Assembly (NCBI GenBank): GCA_973895155.1
Contig: OZ316896.1
Span: forward strand, 186,001-250,000
Origin: Marsupella aquatica
Lineage: Eukaryota; Marchantiophyta
Direction of reading: 5' to 3'
DNA length: 64,000 nt
Below are positions 55,050-64,000 of the stretch, piece after piece. The stretch's first letter is position 1. Each line of letters starts with the position of its first letter. The position numbers and the translations under genes were made by a program. Under the pieces are notes generated by a model. The model saw only the letters and a list, made by a program, of their open reading frames with translations. It made no database searches and had not been told where the DNA came from.

Positions 55050-58000
55050 CACTAGTAGAAACCGGGGCCATTTAGACCATACCTTATAGGACTAAGCCCA
55101 CTAAGTCCTTTTTCCATACTTGAAACGACTCGCTCCCATTGTGCCGGTTTTGTTGAAGACTACAAAAGACTATTAGTGTTATATGGTTCTCTAAAAGACT
55201 ATGAGAAGGGTCCTTGCTACTTTGTGAACGGTGAATAGTCTAGCACTACATGGGTAATGTTCACTTATGTTGAAGAGGGTTAATTCTATAAAGATGGTGA
55301 TAGCAAGGGGCATAACTCATTAGATGGCCTTATTTGTGACCAAAAAGGTTCATGGTTCCAATTACTCCATTGGCCCACTTTCTCCATGGTCCCTTAAATA
55401 CTAAATTTCACAAAGTTCACATGAGGAGTTACATTATAATAACAGACCATGGAACCCCCAACAACATGCAATGTGGGTGAAATGAAAACATTTAGGCTCT
55501 TAATGAACATGGTTGGGCACAAGTGACTACATTGGGCCTAAGTTGTTAGGAGTTGTTTTGTACTTGGGGTAGGAGAGTGGATGTTATGTGCACCACATCC
55601 AAGTTTAGGGATGAGGGTAAATATGCCAACCCTTCAAAAATGTCTTGTCCCCTTGTGTCTCATATAGTACCCAACTATGTCCATGTGGATTTTGAATGAG
55701 TGATGCTTGACTTAATTACATTGGCCCCGTCTTCTCCATGGTCCCTTTACTTCTGATTATCTTTCAACTCTCAAAACAGGTCACAATTTACCACAATTCA
55801 TTTTGCCTAAATGAATTTTTGGGGTCACACTTAATGCCTCGCCCCACTCAACGGCTCACCCCAACGGTCAATCCTTTTGCCCACATTTTGGCATAGGGTC
55901 CCCTCATTCTCTCTGTAGGGGCACTAACACAACAGCCGGAGGGAGTTTAGGGTCGCACAGTTTAGGGAGACGGGGTGGGAGGATCGGGGTTTTGCAAAGG
56001 GTTTTGCGAGGGAAACGGGGGATTCTTACAAACTTGACCCTCGGTTGTCCTCTGCCAAGCTACAATCAGTGTCTACGGATCGCGAGCTGCTGAGGAGACG
56101 GCCACACTAAGTCTTGGTTTAGTGAGTGTTGGTTAGGGTAGAGCATCGAATGCCTGTCAAATGTTGAGGTTTTGCGCGGCTGCGTACTGTTCCAAGGCTT
56201 TTACAGTCGCAGGACTCTTTGCTTCCGATCTGAGTTGCCCCATTGTTCATTGTCGAGGGCACTCCTGAGTGCTTAGGTTTTGAGTGAGTTGCAGTTCGGG
56301 AGGAGCTGTGATCTGGGGACTGAGGTGCTGAGGGTTTAGCTGAAGGGAGCAGCTGTGATCTGGGAAGGTGTTGCGGTGCCAAGGTCTATCGTAAGGTGAG
56401 GCGATTGCTGCGGAAGTTTAATTGTAGTGTGTCCTTAAGGTTGCCGAGGCATTCAAAGGAGGCGTGAGCAGGGTGGCAATCATTTGCTGCTGCGGAAGGT
56501 GGACATTGGAGTTGTGAAGGCACTGTGGAAGGCAACCACTGCGGAAGGTGGACATTGGAGTTGTGAAGGAGGTCGTGGAGCTTAAAGAGCAGTTGCAGAA
56601 TCGGGAGCCGGTTGTTTGTTAGGAGGAAGCAGTTGACAGTGCTGCCATTGGTTATCAGTGTCATCAGCCAAAGGTTAGTCCCGGCCATGCAGCTGAAAGT
56701 GCGCTTCTTTCAGGTGTCGTAGCATTCTGCCAGCCGGGTGCTTGGACTGCAGAGAAGAGCAGCCACAGTCATTCAGTTCTTCTCCTAGCTCAGCTGCGCA
56801 TTGTCAACCATCGAGCGCTGCTGCGCGCTAGCTGTGAACCCCAAGAGGAGCTGCGACAAGGAGGAGATGCAACCAAGAGGAGATGCAACCAAGAGGAGGA
56901 GATGCGACGAAGAGGAGGTTATTTGGTCTTTTGAAAGACTGTTGTGGGTCCAGGCGGTAACGAGGGGCAGTGAGTGAAACCAGATCGGATGTTCTTGGCT
57001 CAGCGTTGTGAGTTGTGACCTTGCAAGAATGAAATTGCAATATCTTGATATGGAATTTGACCAACGAGGGAGAATTAAAGTAGCGTGAATTATCATTTAG
57101 GACAGAGATGAAATTCTGCTCTCCAAGAATGAGACTGCTGATTTAGGGTTATAAGGCTGCGGTTGTGTCTGGGAAGGAGATTCTGATGCAGGAAGAGAGT
57201 CGTTGAAGCAGCATGTTTGCGTAGGCTGCCAATTGCGTCTAATTGCGCAGACTCTTTACAATTTGTGTCTCTTTATTGTTAGATGGATGGAGCAACATTT
57301 CGAAATGTTAGCAATGTAAGCTCAATTCATCAGTAGCAAAATGATGTCCTCGATCCGGTCCGTACCTTGTTGGGAGGTCTCTTCACGATGATCCTCTAGG
57401 GAATGCCTTGTTCATAGCGGTCTTGTTCTTATTGGTTGTTGGTTTTGGTTCAGGTGAAAAGTGGAGCCCACTTTGGTTGCCGCAAGGTTTTAGGGTCCTT
57501 TTGTGAAAGCAGACAAGCTTTCCTCGCTGAGAGATAACCAGACTTCGTTCAGGTATCGTTTTTCTAGTTTTTTAGAAGGATACGGATTTCACTAGTTGCA
57601 GACGCTTCTGAATCTGTCCTTTTGCTTGTTGGTCACGCCAGCTACGCTCTATGGCTTTTTTTCAACTCATGCTCATATTAGATATTGTAGCTGCAACAGG
57701 GTTCCTCTGAGGTTGTATGTTCATAGAATGAAGACTTAGGCAGTGAAAAATTAATCCGGCAGGCGAGCATTCCCATTCGCGCAGTACTGCCACCAGAAAG
57801 AATTCCTGTCGCGCAGGTTTTTGGTAGGAGGGGATTCAAGAAGTGGGTATGCGAGCTTATACACTGGTGTCTTTGGATTATGGAGTACGTGCTGGAATTG
57901 GAGAAATCAGAAGACGACGTGCAAGATGAGCCACCTACTCGTGTCCCCCTGCGCATCACCGAGCTCAAGATTTCTTCTCGTCGAAACAGCCTTGTATGTT

Positions 58001-58279
58001 GTGTATTTACAATCAATCGGCTTCCGAATTGCAAACCTAAGTAGTTGCTTGTTTTCTTGATGGCAATCTAGGATTGCCTGCCATGGCATATGCTTCCTTA
58101 TATAGCCTATTTTTGTTCCCATATCTCCTGAGGAGGGTTTAAGGGACGACATTGAGCAAACTCATCGTAGGGTGGGTTGGAGATTTGTCATTTGCATAAA
58201 CGTCTGTTCTTTCTCTGGAAGTTATTGATGCCATCCCTCGTCCTAGACCTGTCCTGCCAAGGCGTTGTGCTTGTAGGCT
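55050..58279 (+). mobile_element. Second CACTA element, 5' end (3' end not found)
   Basis: It starts CACTAGTAGAAACCGGGGCC at 55050, preceded by TTA as a possible target triplet. The first 20 bases match the terminal repeat of the first CACTA element at 15 positions, so this is a different family of the same superfamily. The next ~900 bases are AT-rich with repeated CCATGGTCCCTTWA-like words. A G-rich leader with CTGCGGAAGGTGGACATTGG duplicated at 56493 and 56535 follows. No transposase was seen. The right limit given is only the start of the next gene; the element may extend further or have lost its end. Confidence 0.6.
57740..57993 (+). CDS. Candidate exon of an unidentified gene
   Basis: This is an open stretch of ~84 codons between a possible acceptor (ACTTAG, ending 57739) and a good donor (CTT|GTATGT at 57994). 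It reads LIRQASIPIRAVLPPERIP, VFGRRGFKKWVCELIHW, MEYVLELEKSEDDVQDEPP and ends ELKISSRRNSL. Composition is protein-like, but no family was recognised. It could belong to the methyltransferase gene's neighbour or be a captured fragment in the CACTA element. Confidence 0.35.
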
Positions 58280-58680
58280 ATGACTGACGGCTCACAATGC
58301 GGGATTTTCAAAACTATGAATTCATACGTTCCCGACTTGGCGCTCATGGAACTTGCTCCATTAGCTGTGGACCTTGAAGTCAATTCTAGGGTAAAAACCT
58401 CTGATTTTCTCAACCTGGTCCTTTCTGTTGGATTGTGCTAGCAGGATTCACCAAGGCGGAGAATCGCCACCATTGGTCAGACTGCTCGCCACCCGGATGT
58501 CTACGAGCCGTGTGACGATTCATTTGCTTTAGTGGATGCCCTCTTGGCTGACAAGGTGAACCTCGTGGAGCGGCAACCAAATTTGTGTTTGGAGGTCGGC
58601 TGTGGCAGCGGATATGTAATCACATCGTTAGCCCTGTTGATGGGGTCAGAGTGCAATGCTCACTTTCTAGCCACGGACAT
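58280..58680 (+). pseudogene. N6AMT1/MTQ2 (HemK2)-like methyltransferase, split by LTR insertion
   Basis: Exon 1 is 58280-58390 (ATG 58280, in-frame TAG just upstream; a second in-frame ATG at 58316). A 54-base intron 58391-58444 has GTAAAA...GCAG borders. Exon 2 starts at 58445 in phase 0. It encodes the family hallmarks HPDVYEPCDDSFALVDALL and, after a short linker, the SAM-binding LEVGCGSGYVITSLALL, then HFLATD. The catalytic NPPY motif would lie further on, but at 58681 the LTR of a retrotransposon begins, so the gene is cut after about 79 codons of exon 2. Family members methylate the Gln of release factor eRF1 (with Trm112) or act on other substrates. Whether this was the host's only copy, or a fragment captured by the CACTA element, cannot be decided here. 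Confidence 0.85.
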
Positions 58681-61600
58681 TGTGGTGCGTCCCATGGCTC
58701 CCTAAACCCAAGAAACCCCCCAGCTCAAGCCGATTCCCGCAGGTTTCGTGCTTGGCGAGGCCGTTTCCGCGGCTTAGCGGCATGGGACGCTGCTAACCTT
58801 CTACTACTACTATTAACATTTTACACACATATACTGGACAGATCCTTCATCGGGTCATGAGATACGTAGCCGGCCTAATATAGGCCTTCCCCTGTCTTCC
58901 CCTGTCTTCTTGTTAGGTATGTTTGGATTCCGCCGCCGGAATGATCCCCAATAGGCTTGGTTAAGCCGCTAAGACCTCTCTCAGCTCGACACATCCAACT
59001 CTCACTCCCCTGCTTACTTTCCTTCCTTCTGTTGATGTGGGCACTCTTCACACAAGTTAATGCGACACACAAATAGCAAAATGACTCATTCTGACTGAGT
59101 CATACCATGCACTTGCCATACAAACAGTACATCTCATACACAAGTTCTGCGAACTAAGCCGTGAGGCCAACTCTATTCAGCTCTTAGGCATGAGGAAACA
59201 TGAATATACACAAGGGTCACTGTATGACTAACCGAGAGCTTCTCGTACTACTTGATCCCAGCCCGGCTGGTGCAAACTAAAAACTTGCTAAAGAAGAGGC
59301 CCTGAGCTCCCCGCTGCCCAGGTACTTATCCTGGTAGTGGATCTGCCATTCTTTGCATCGTAAGCCTAAACTACTTAACAGTAATCTACTTGCCCGAATC
59401 TACCTATGTACAGCAAGGCAGGAGCACAAGTGTTGCTCCTACCAGTGGGACCGCAATCCCACTAAGCTAAGTGTCAGGGCTGCTCCTGGTTCTGATCCTA
59501 ATCCTAAACGTGGAGATCCGCGCCCGCCCTGCCCACTCACGCCTCCTCCCTCCACGTCCGCCCTCCCCAAAAGGAACGGCGCCCTTGCACCGTCACGACA
59601 CCGGTGGTGGATCCTCAATGGACGCCCCCAACACTTCCTCCTCAGCCACTGCCGTTGGTCTGCCTACTGACAGATTACCTGCCCTTGACCGAGTCAACTC
59701 TCCATCGGCCTGACTGGGTCCACCTTCGGCTTCAGCCTCGACACCGGCCTCGGCAATACCCACGGCTTCGGCCTCAGCCACTCCCACGGCTTCGGCCTCC
59801 CCTTCCCCTAGGGTAGTTGGATCCTTAGCCGTGACCCTGTCTGGGGTCGGTGCTGGGTCTACCTCCTTGATCACCACGGCCTGTGAAGTCGTATTACTCC
59901 TTGACCCTGAAGGTTTCCGCTTCTTCTTCGTTGGTGGCTCGGCAGCTGGTCCCTTCCCCTTCCCACTTACTTCCGGCACTGGTGCAGTTGACGCGGCTTG
60001 TCCTTCGGCAATTACCACCCCTGGTAACTGGTTTGTCCCAACGGGAGATGGACCTGCTGCAACTAAGCTTTTAAATACTGCGGCTTGTTTCTTCAGCCGC
60101 TCTGTTTGGTTGTCGGCCCGCCGCTGTAGGTTCTCCATCTTCCTCGTGATTTCCTCCAACTCCTCTTGGGTTTCATCCAGGTCCTTACGTGCCCCCTCCA
60201 GCTCGTTTTTGGCCTCCTCCTGCTCCCTGTGGGCTTCCTCCAATTCCTTCTTCAAGGTAGCCCTCTCCTCCTGGGTTGCTCTTAGCTCCTTGTCGAGCTC
60301 TGCAATGATGACAGACTCCATCTGGTTCATCTTGGCGTAAGTCTGTTCGAGCATCTCGTCCTTCTCCCTTAGGTTGGCCTTGAAGCTGGCCGTCAGGGAC
60401 GCAAGCTCCTGCTGCAGCGCCATAATCCCTTGATAGGATTTCCCTAACTCGACCTCCTTCTGCTCAAGGGCTCCGCGGATTTTCTCGAGCTCCCCTTTCA
60501 ACGCCCATTCCTTTCTTTGGGTCTCCGCCATGGCCCGGCTGTTGGCTGTTATGTGGGCCTCCTCTGTATTCTTCAGCTCTTGCTTCCACTTCTCCCTCTC
60601 TTTGATCGTGTCGGCCAACTCTTCCTGCGTCTGAGTCAGTTTATCCTTGATATTCTGATTATCAGCCTGCGCGGTGTCCAACTACCCCTGCATGATGTTC
60701 AGCTCATGTCGTTTAATCCGCAGTTCATCTTGGGCTTTCTTGGCCGCCCTTAGATCTTCAATCTCGGCTTCCATCCTCCTAAGCCGCCGAATGACCTCGT
60801 CCTTCTTGCTTCTCTCTAAAGCCACCGCTTCTTCTAATTGGTGCTTCTCCAACTGCTCCCTATGGAAAAAGGGTCCTACCTCCAACTCCTCTCCAAAGAT
60901 GCCAAGCGCAAGTTCCCCACACATCTCACCATACTCCATGGCTCTATTCTTAGCGTAGGTGGAGTAAGTAGAAGTGATCGGCATCGCCCATCGTGGCCTC
61001 TGCTCCCAAGCCGTCCTGCGGATCTCTTCAATTGTGGCTAGAGGTTTGCTTCCTTTTTCGGCTAGCCGCCTGATGTCCTCCGGCCAATCTCCTCCTGGTA
61101 AATCCTTTTCCTTAGCCAGGGCGGCCTCTTCCTCCTGCTTGATTCGCTCCTGAAATTCCTGCACCGTCTGTTTTATGCCGTCGAAGCTCGGGGGAGCAAC
61201 ATCTGGTGGGGGAGACTCAGGGCTACTCTGCTGGTTGGGGTCCCCTCGCACTACCCTTGGAAGTGTGGGGACAAACCGGCCACAGGTCCTTACTCCTGGA
61301 ACGTGATGGTCCGACCCATAGCCGGAATTATCATGGCTGCAGTCCTCCACTGCCTCCTCTACCTCTTGGGTTTCCGGCTTCTCCCTCTCCTCTTCGTCGG
61401 TAGGAGCTTCAGGCAATTCTGCCTCAGATTCGGAGCTTGAGGTTCCCACGTACATTCGAACACCTGGCTTGGATTCCGGCCTGATTCTCTCCTTGTCTCC
61501 AGCAAAGGGGTTTTCTCTTGTGAGCCGGTGTAGGCCTACCTCTGTAGTAGTGTCCTGCATTGTTGCCGTTGCCGTTGTTGTTGCCGATGCCGATTTCTTT

Positions 61601-63306
61601 TCTTTCTCCAATAGTTTCAGCAGACTCTGCATGCCTGGTTGCTGCATCGGCAAGTCCTCCTTCCTGGGCCTAAACACCTGCTCGATCGTAGGACTAACAG
61701 GTGGTTGAGGCTTCTCAGCCAACGGCCTCGGCGTTGGAGCTTCCTCGGGTGCCCTTACCTGCAGGGGAAGTACCGGGGCAAAAGTCTGACCTCTGGCATA
61801 CCGGCACAACAGCGGCATGTGATAGCCAAGCCGCGACACGCTCCCCATGCCGATTACCTGCTGCTCCTCCTTTAAGATCTTCTTCAATTGGTTGAGGAGG
61901 TACCCGTTGTAGTCCCGGCTTGGGTCTGGCCTTTCTGCCAGATAGACCTGTGCCTTGCCGATCTCTGCCCTCGGCAAGTTACAATGCATGGTCACCCGCA
62001 AGAAGTCGATCATCTCTCCTATGTGCGGGTTGGTGCAGGTGTTCCGGAAGAAGCCATTCTTCGTTGATGGCCCGGGGAACGACCGGAACTCCTTGTCAGG
62101 CAAGGTCTTCCTGGTATCAACTTTGGTCTTATTGCCTATCGGCAAGCCAAACACTTCGGCAATTACCTTGGGAGTAAGATAGAAATCCTTCCCTATATCC
62201 TCGTGCAATTGGTCTCGGGTTCCCATGACCCCACGAATTCTAATAGGTCTGACTCCGGTACCTCCGGCTTCAGCCATGGTAATCTTACAAAGGCCTCCAA
62301 GCCGGATCCGGCCATGAAGCCTTGGTACTTCTTGGTCTGCATGGCCGTAAAGCATGCATCCTCCTCCCGTGCAAAATGTAGTTGCACCTCCACCGGTAGG
62401 GTTGCCGCCCAGCCCTTCCAGGTGTCATCCCTGGTTGGAATGGCCTTGATGGGATCGACCTCCTCCTCTTCGGCTTCTCCCTGCCTCCTGCTCTGCTGCT
62501 CGGCTGGCCTCTTTGGTGCCGCCGACCTCGTTCTTTTTGCCGGGGTGGCTTCATCGTTGACGGCCCCCTTCTTCTTCATCTCTGCTGCCGTGGAGGTTTC
62601 TCCTAGCACCGTTGCCCGGGTCCACCTTTCCGTGCTACCCTTTAATTCCCAGTGTATGTCGTTGCAGTTCTTGATGGCCTCTCGGATGCCGACGACGCTG
62701 TCTTTGCAAAACAGAAGATCGTCGAGTTGATTGGAAGTAGGCGTCCACAGGAACTCGTCCTTGATGAGTTTGCCTCCTAAGAAAGCCGTCTTGTGCAGCT
62801 CCCACAATCGAGCGAGCTCCTGCCGTTCTCAAGCTGCCCTTTCTGACTCCTCGTCCTCGTAAGTCTTGATGTACTCAGTTGCCCGTTCGAACAGGCATCC
62901 CCAAAAATGTGCCGCTTGATTGACGTTGCTCATACCCTCCTTAGGTCGATCGTCGGTATCTACTCTCTCCCCGAGTGCTTGCCTAAGCAGCTGACAGTAG
63001 TTGGCCTCCCGTAGTCGTCTGCCTAGTTCGTGCTCGCAAATGAGCCACCATCTCCTGCAAGCGCTCCTTACCCCTCTCCTCTGCCGGTCCTTCTTCCCGT
63101 TGATCCTTCCTAGCCGCCGACGCTTAACGCGCCCTAACCCTAATCGGGTTTTCACCCTCAGCCTTACCTCCGGCCTCTGCCCGGGTTCCATGGTTGCCCC
63201 TAATTGTTTATATTTTCCTTGTTTTGTCACTATACTAAGGTGTTCCTAGGGTGCCTTCCTGCTTTACCCACTTAACCGGCCGAGTGATTCCTGTCTAGGC
63301 ATCACA
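58681..63306 (-). repeat. 3' LTR of retrotransposon 2 (4626 bp)
   Basis: This is a complete LTR, TGTGGTGCG at 58681 and GCATCACA at 63306, next to the purine tract and pol of element 2 on its right. It is of the C subfamily. Together with solo LTR C it sets the LTR length at 4.6-4.7 kb. Confidence 0.95.
59593..62933 (-). pseudogene. LTR-borne ORF, copy F
   Basis: ATG 62933 starts MSNVNQAAHFWGCLFERATEY and the frame ends ASIEDPPPVS at 59593, with the same domain order as copy C. Lesions: damage near 62,828 where CGAG became CAAG (RAAREWQE block), a one-base loss near 62,193 (GGGAAGG), and CAG to TAG near 60,681. The coiled coil has an in-frame addition relative to copy C (EEAHREQEEAKNELEGARKDL), a heptad-like expansion. 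The acidic tail contains Val/Ala/Glu repeats near 59,750. Confidence 0.8.
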
Positions 63307-64000
63307 TAGCTCCCCACTTAATTGTGAAGCGTCCTCGCGAACAACTTCATCTTCGTCCATATAGTATTTCTTGAGGCGGTCATAATGGATGCGAACTGGA
63401 TATACTTCTCCCGTAATGTTGGCCAATTGTACGGAGCCATTGGGGAACATCATGGTTACTCTAAAGGGTCCTAACCAGCGAGTGTAAAGCTTTCCTGGAA
63501 ACCTACTATACCTACTGTCATAAAGTAGCACAAGATCACCGGTATGAATACTAACTACTTTTAACCTTTTATCATACTGCTGCTTCATGATATTGTCTAT
63601 ATTCTACTCTCTCGGCTGAAATCATTCTCGCTTCCTCTAAAGCTTCTAACCTATATTCTCGCTCCTTTAGGCTCTCCTCCGCTGAGGCTCTTTCCTCAAT
63701 TGTAACTTGAAATGTCGGTATCTCAAGTTGCATGGGTACCAGGGCTTCTTGTCCAAAGGTTAAGAAGAAGGGTGTATGACCGGTAGTGGATTTATAGGCA
63801 AGATTGTAAGCAAAAACAGCAGCAAACAATTTATCATCCCAATCGAGTTTGTTCTGAGCTACTGTCTTGTTCAATATCTTTCCTATGATTCCGTTTGCTC
63901 GTTCTGTCAACCCGTTTGCCTTTGGATGGTAGGGAGTAGTAGGCCTATGTTTAACTAAATACTGCTCATTTAAACGACTAATTATATCATTCAAAAAATG
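63295..64000 (-). pseudogene. Integrase C-terminal half, element 2
   Basis: From the window end to 63572 the frame holds ANGLTERANGIIGKIL (catalytic Glu). A two-base loss near 63,590 (GATATTGTC against GGTATTCTGTC in element 1) shifts it. The rest, 63588-63295, carries FPGKLYTRWLGPFRV, with the GPF Gly that element 1 has lost. The stop TAG lies inside the LTR, as in element 1. The rest of pol and gag are outside the window. Confidence 0.85.
63307..63325 (-). other. Polypurine tract of element 2
   Basis: The - strand reads AATTAAGTGGGGAGCTA directly before TGTGATG, one base different from element 1. It is read through by pol. Confidence 0.75.

Larger units (their letters stand above)
58681..64000 (-). 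mobile_element. Tat-like retrotransposon 2 (3' half; continues past window end)
   Basis: The - strand order pol, purine tract, 3' LTR matches element 1. The 5' part lies beyond 64000. It is inserted in the methyltransferase exon (flank ACGGACAT at 58673-58680). The 5-bp duplication cannot be checked because the other end is outside the window. Confidence 0.9.

Noticed and set aside
57590-57600. CACTAGTTGCAG as a CACTA terminus
   Set aside because: Orientation would be a 5' end, the bases after CACTAG do not match either terminal repeat, and no triplet duplication is visible.
1-64000. tRNA, rRNA or other structured RNA genes
   Set aside because: No cloverleaf with A/B boxes or rRNA core sequence was noticed on reading; a covariance-model scan was not possible.

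Overview
The window looks like nuclear DNA of a streptophyte (a land plant or close algal relative), and almost all of it is transposable elements. The evidence is GT-AG introns, a plant-type CACTA (En/Spm) transposon with Tnp2, DUF4218, DUF4216 and Transposase_24/TNPA-like regions, a Tat/Athila-like Ty3/gypsy retrotransposon without a chromodomain, an EDM2-like PHD protein, and a plant-type MTQ2/HemK2 methyltransferase exon. I cannot name the species. No rRNA, tRNA or CRISPR array was seen, and every protein-coding transposon gene except two is visibly damaged.

Layout. 1-17457: a CACTA element on the + strand, entered inside its 5' part. It has a ~6.4 kb leader, then two intact single-exon cargo ORFs (a Cys-rich EDM2-like PHD protein and a tandem-BRCT protein), then a decayed Tnp2 transposase gene, a decayed TNPA-like gene, a TGTGACT subterminal repeat array and the 3' terminal inverted repeat ending at 17457. 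17458-21095: the CACTA target and two kinds of local duplication. 21096-39218: a Tat-like LTR retrotransposon on the - strand (gag, CCHC/protease, RT-RNase H, integrase). Its 5' LTR holds a nested solo LTR (34342-39032, TSD TGGCC). 39219-39818: a LINE tail. About 39819-53960: a diverged LTR of the same superfamily on the + strand, carrying a 2.4 kb solo LTR, a MITE-like insert and another 4.7 kb solo LTR (46285-53461, TSD GGAAG) that itself holds two insertions. 53960-58680: low-copy sequence, a second CACTA 5' terminus (55050) and two exons of an N6AMT1/MTQ2-like gene. 58681-64000: the 3' LTR and the end of pol of a second Tat-like element, inserted inside that methyltransferase exon.

The most striking point is the LTR itself. 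It is ~4.6-4.7 kb long (TGTGATG...CACCACA), and most of it is one sense-strand reading frame of about 1,130 codons. It encodes an unidentified protein: a globular N-terminal half, basic NLS-like patches, and a coiled coil of about 300 residues. Six copies of this LTR-borne frame lie in the window, in at least three sequence subfamilies, and the protein pattern survives between strongly diverged copies. The layout recalls mouse mammary tumour virus, whose sag gene lies in U3. A second candidate system is the CACTA cargo pair: a PHD module like that of the anti-silencing factor EDM2 and a Pol-X-like double BRCT protein, both open while the transposase genes beside them carry stops and a frameshift.
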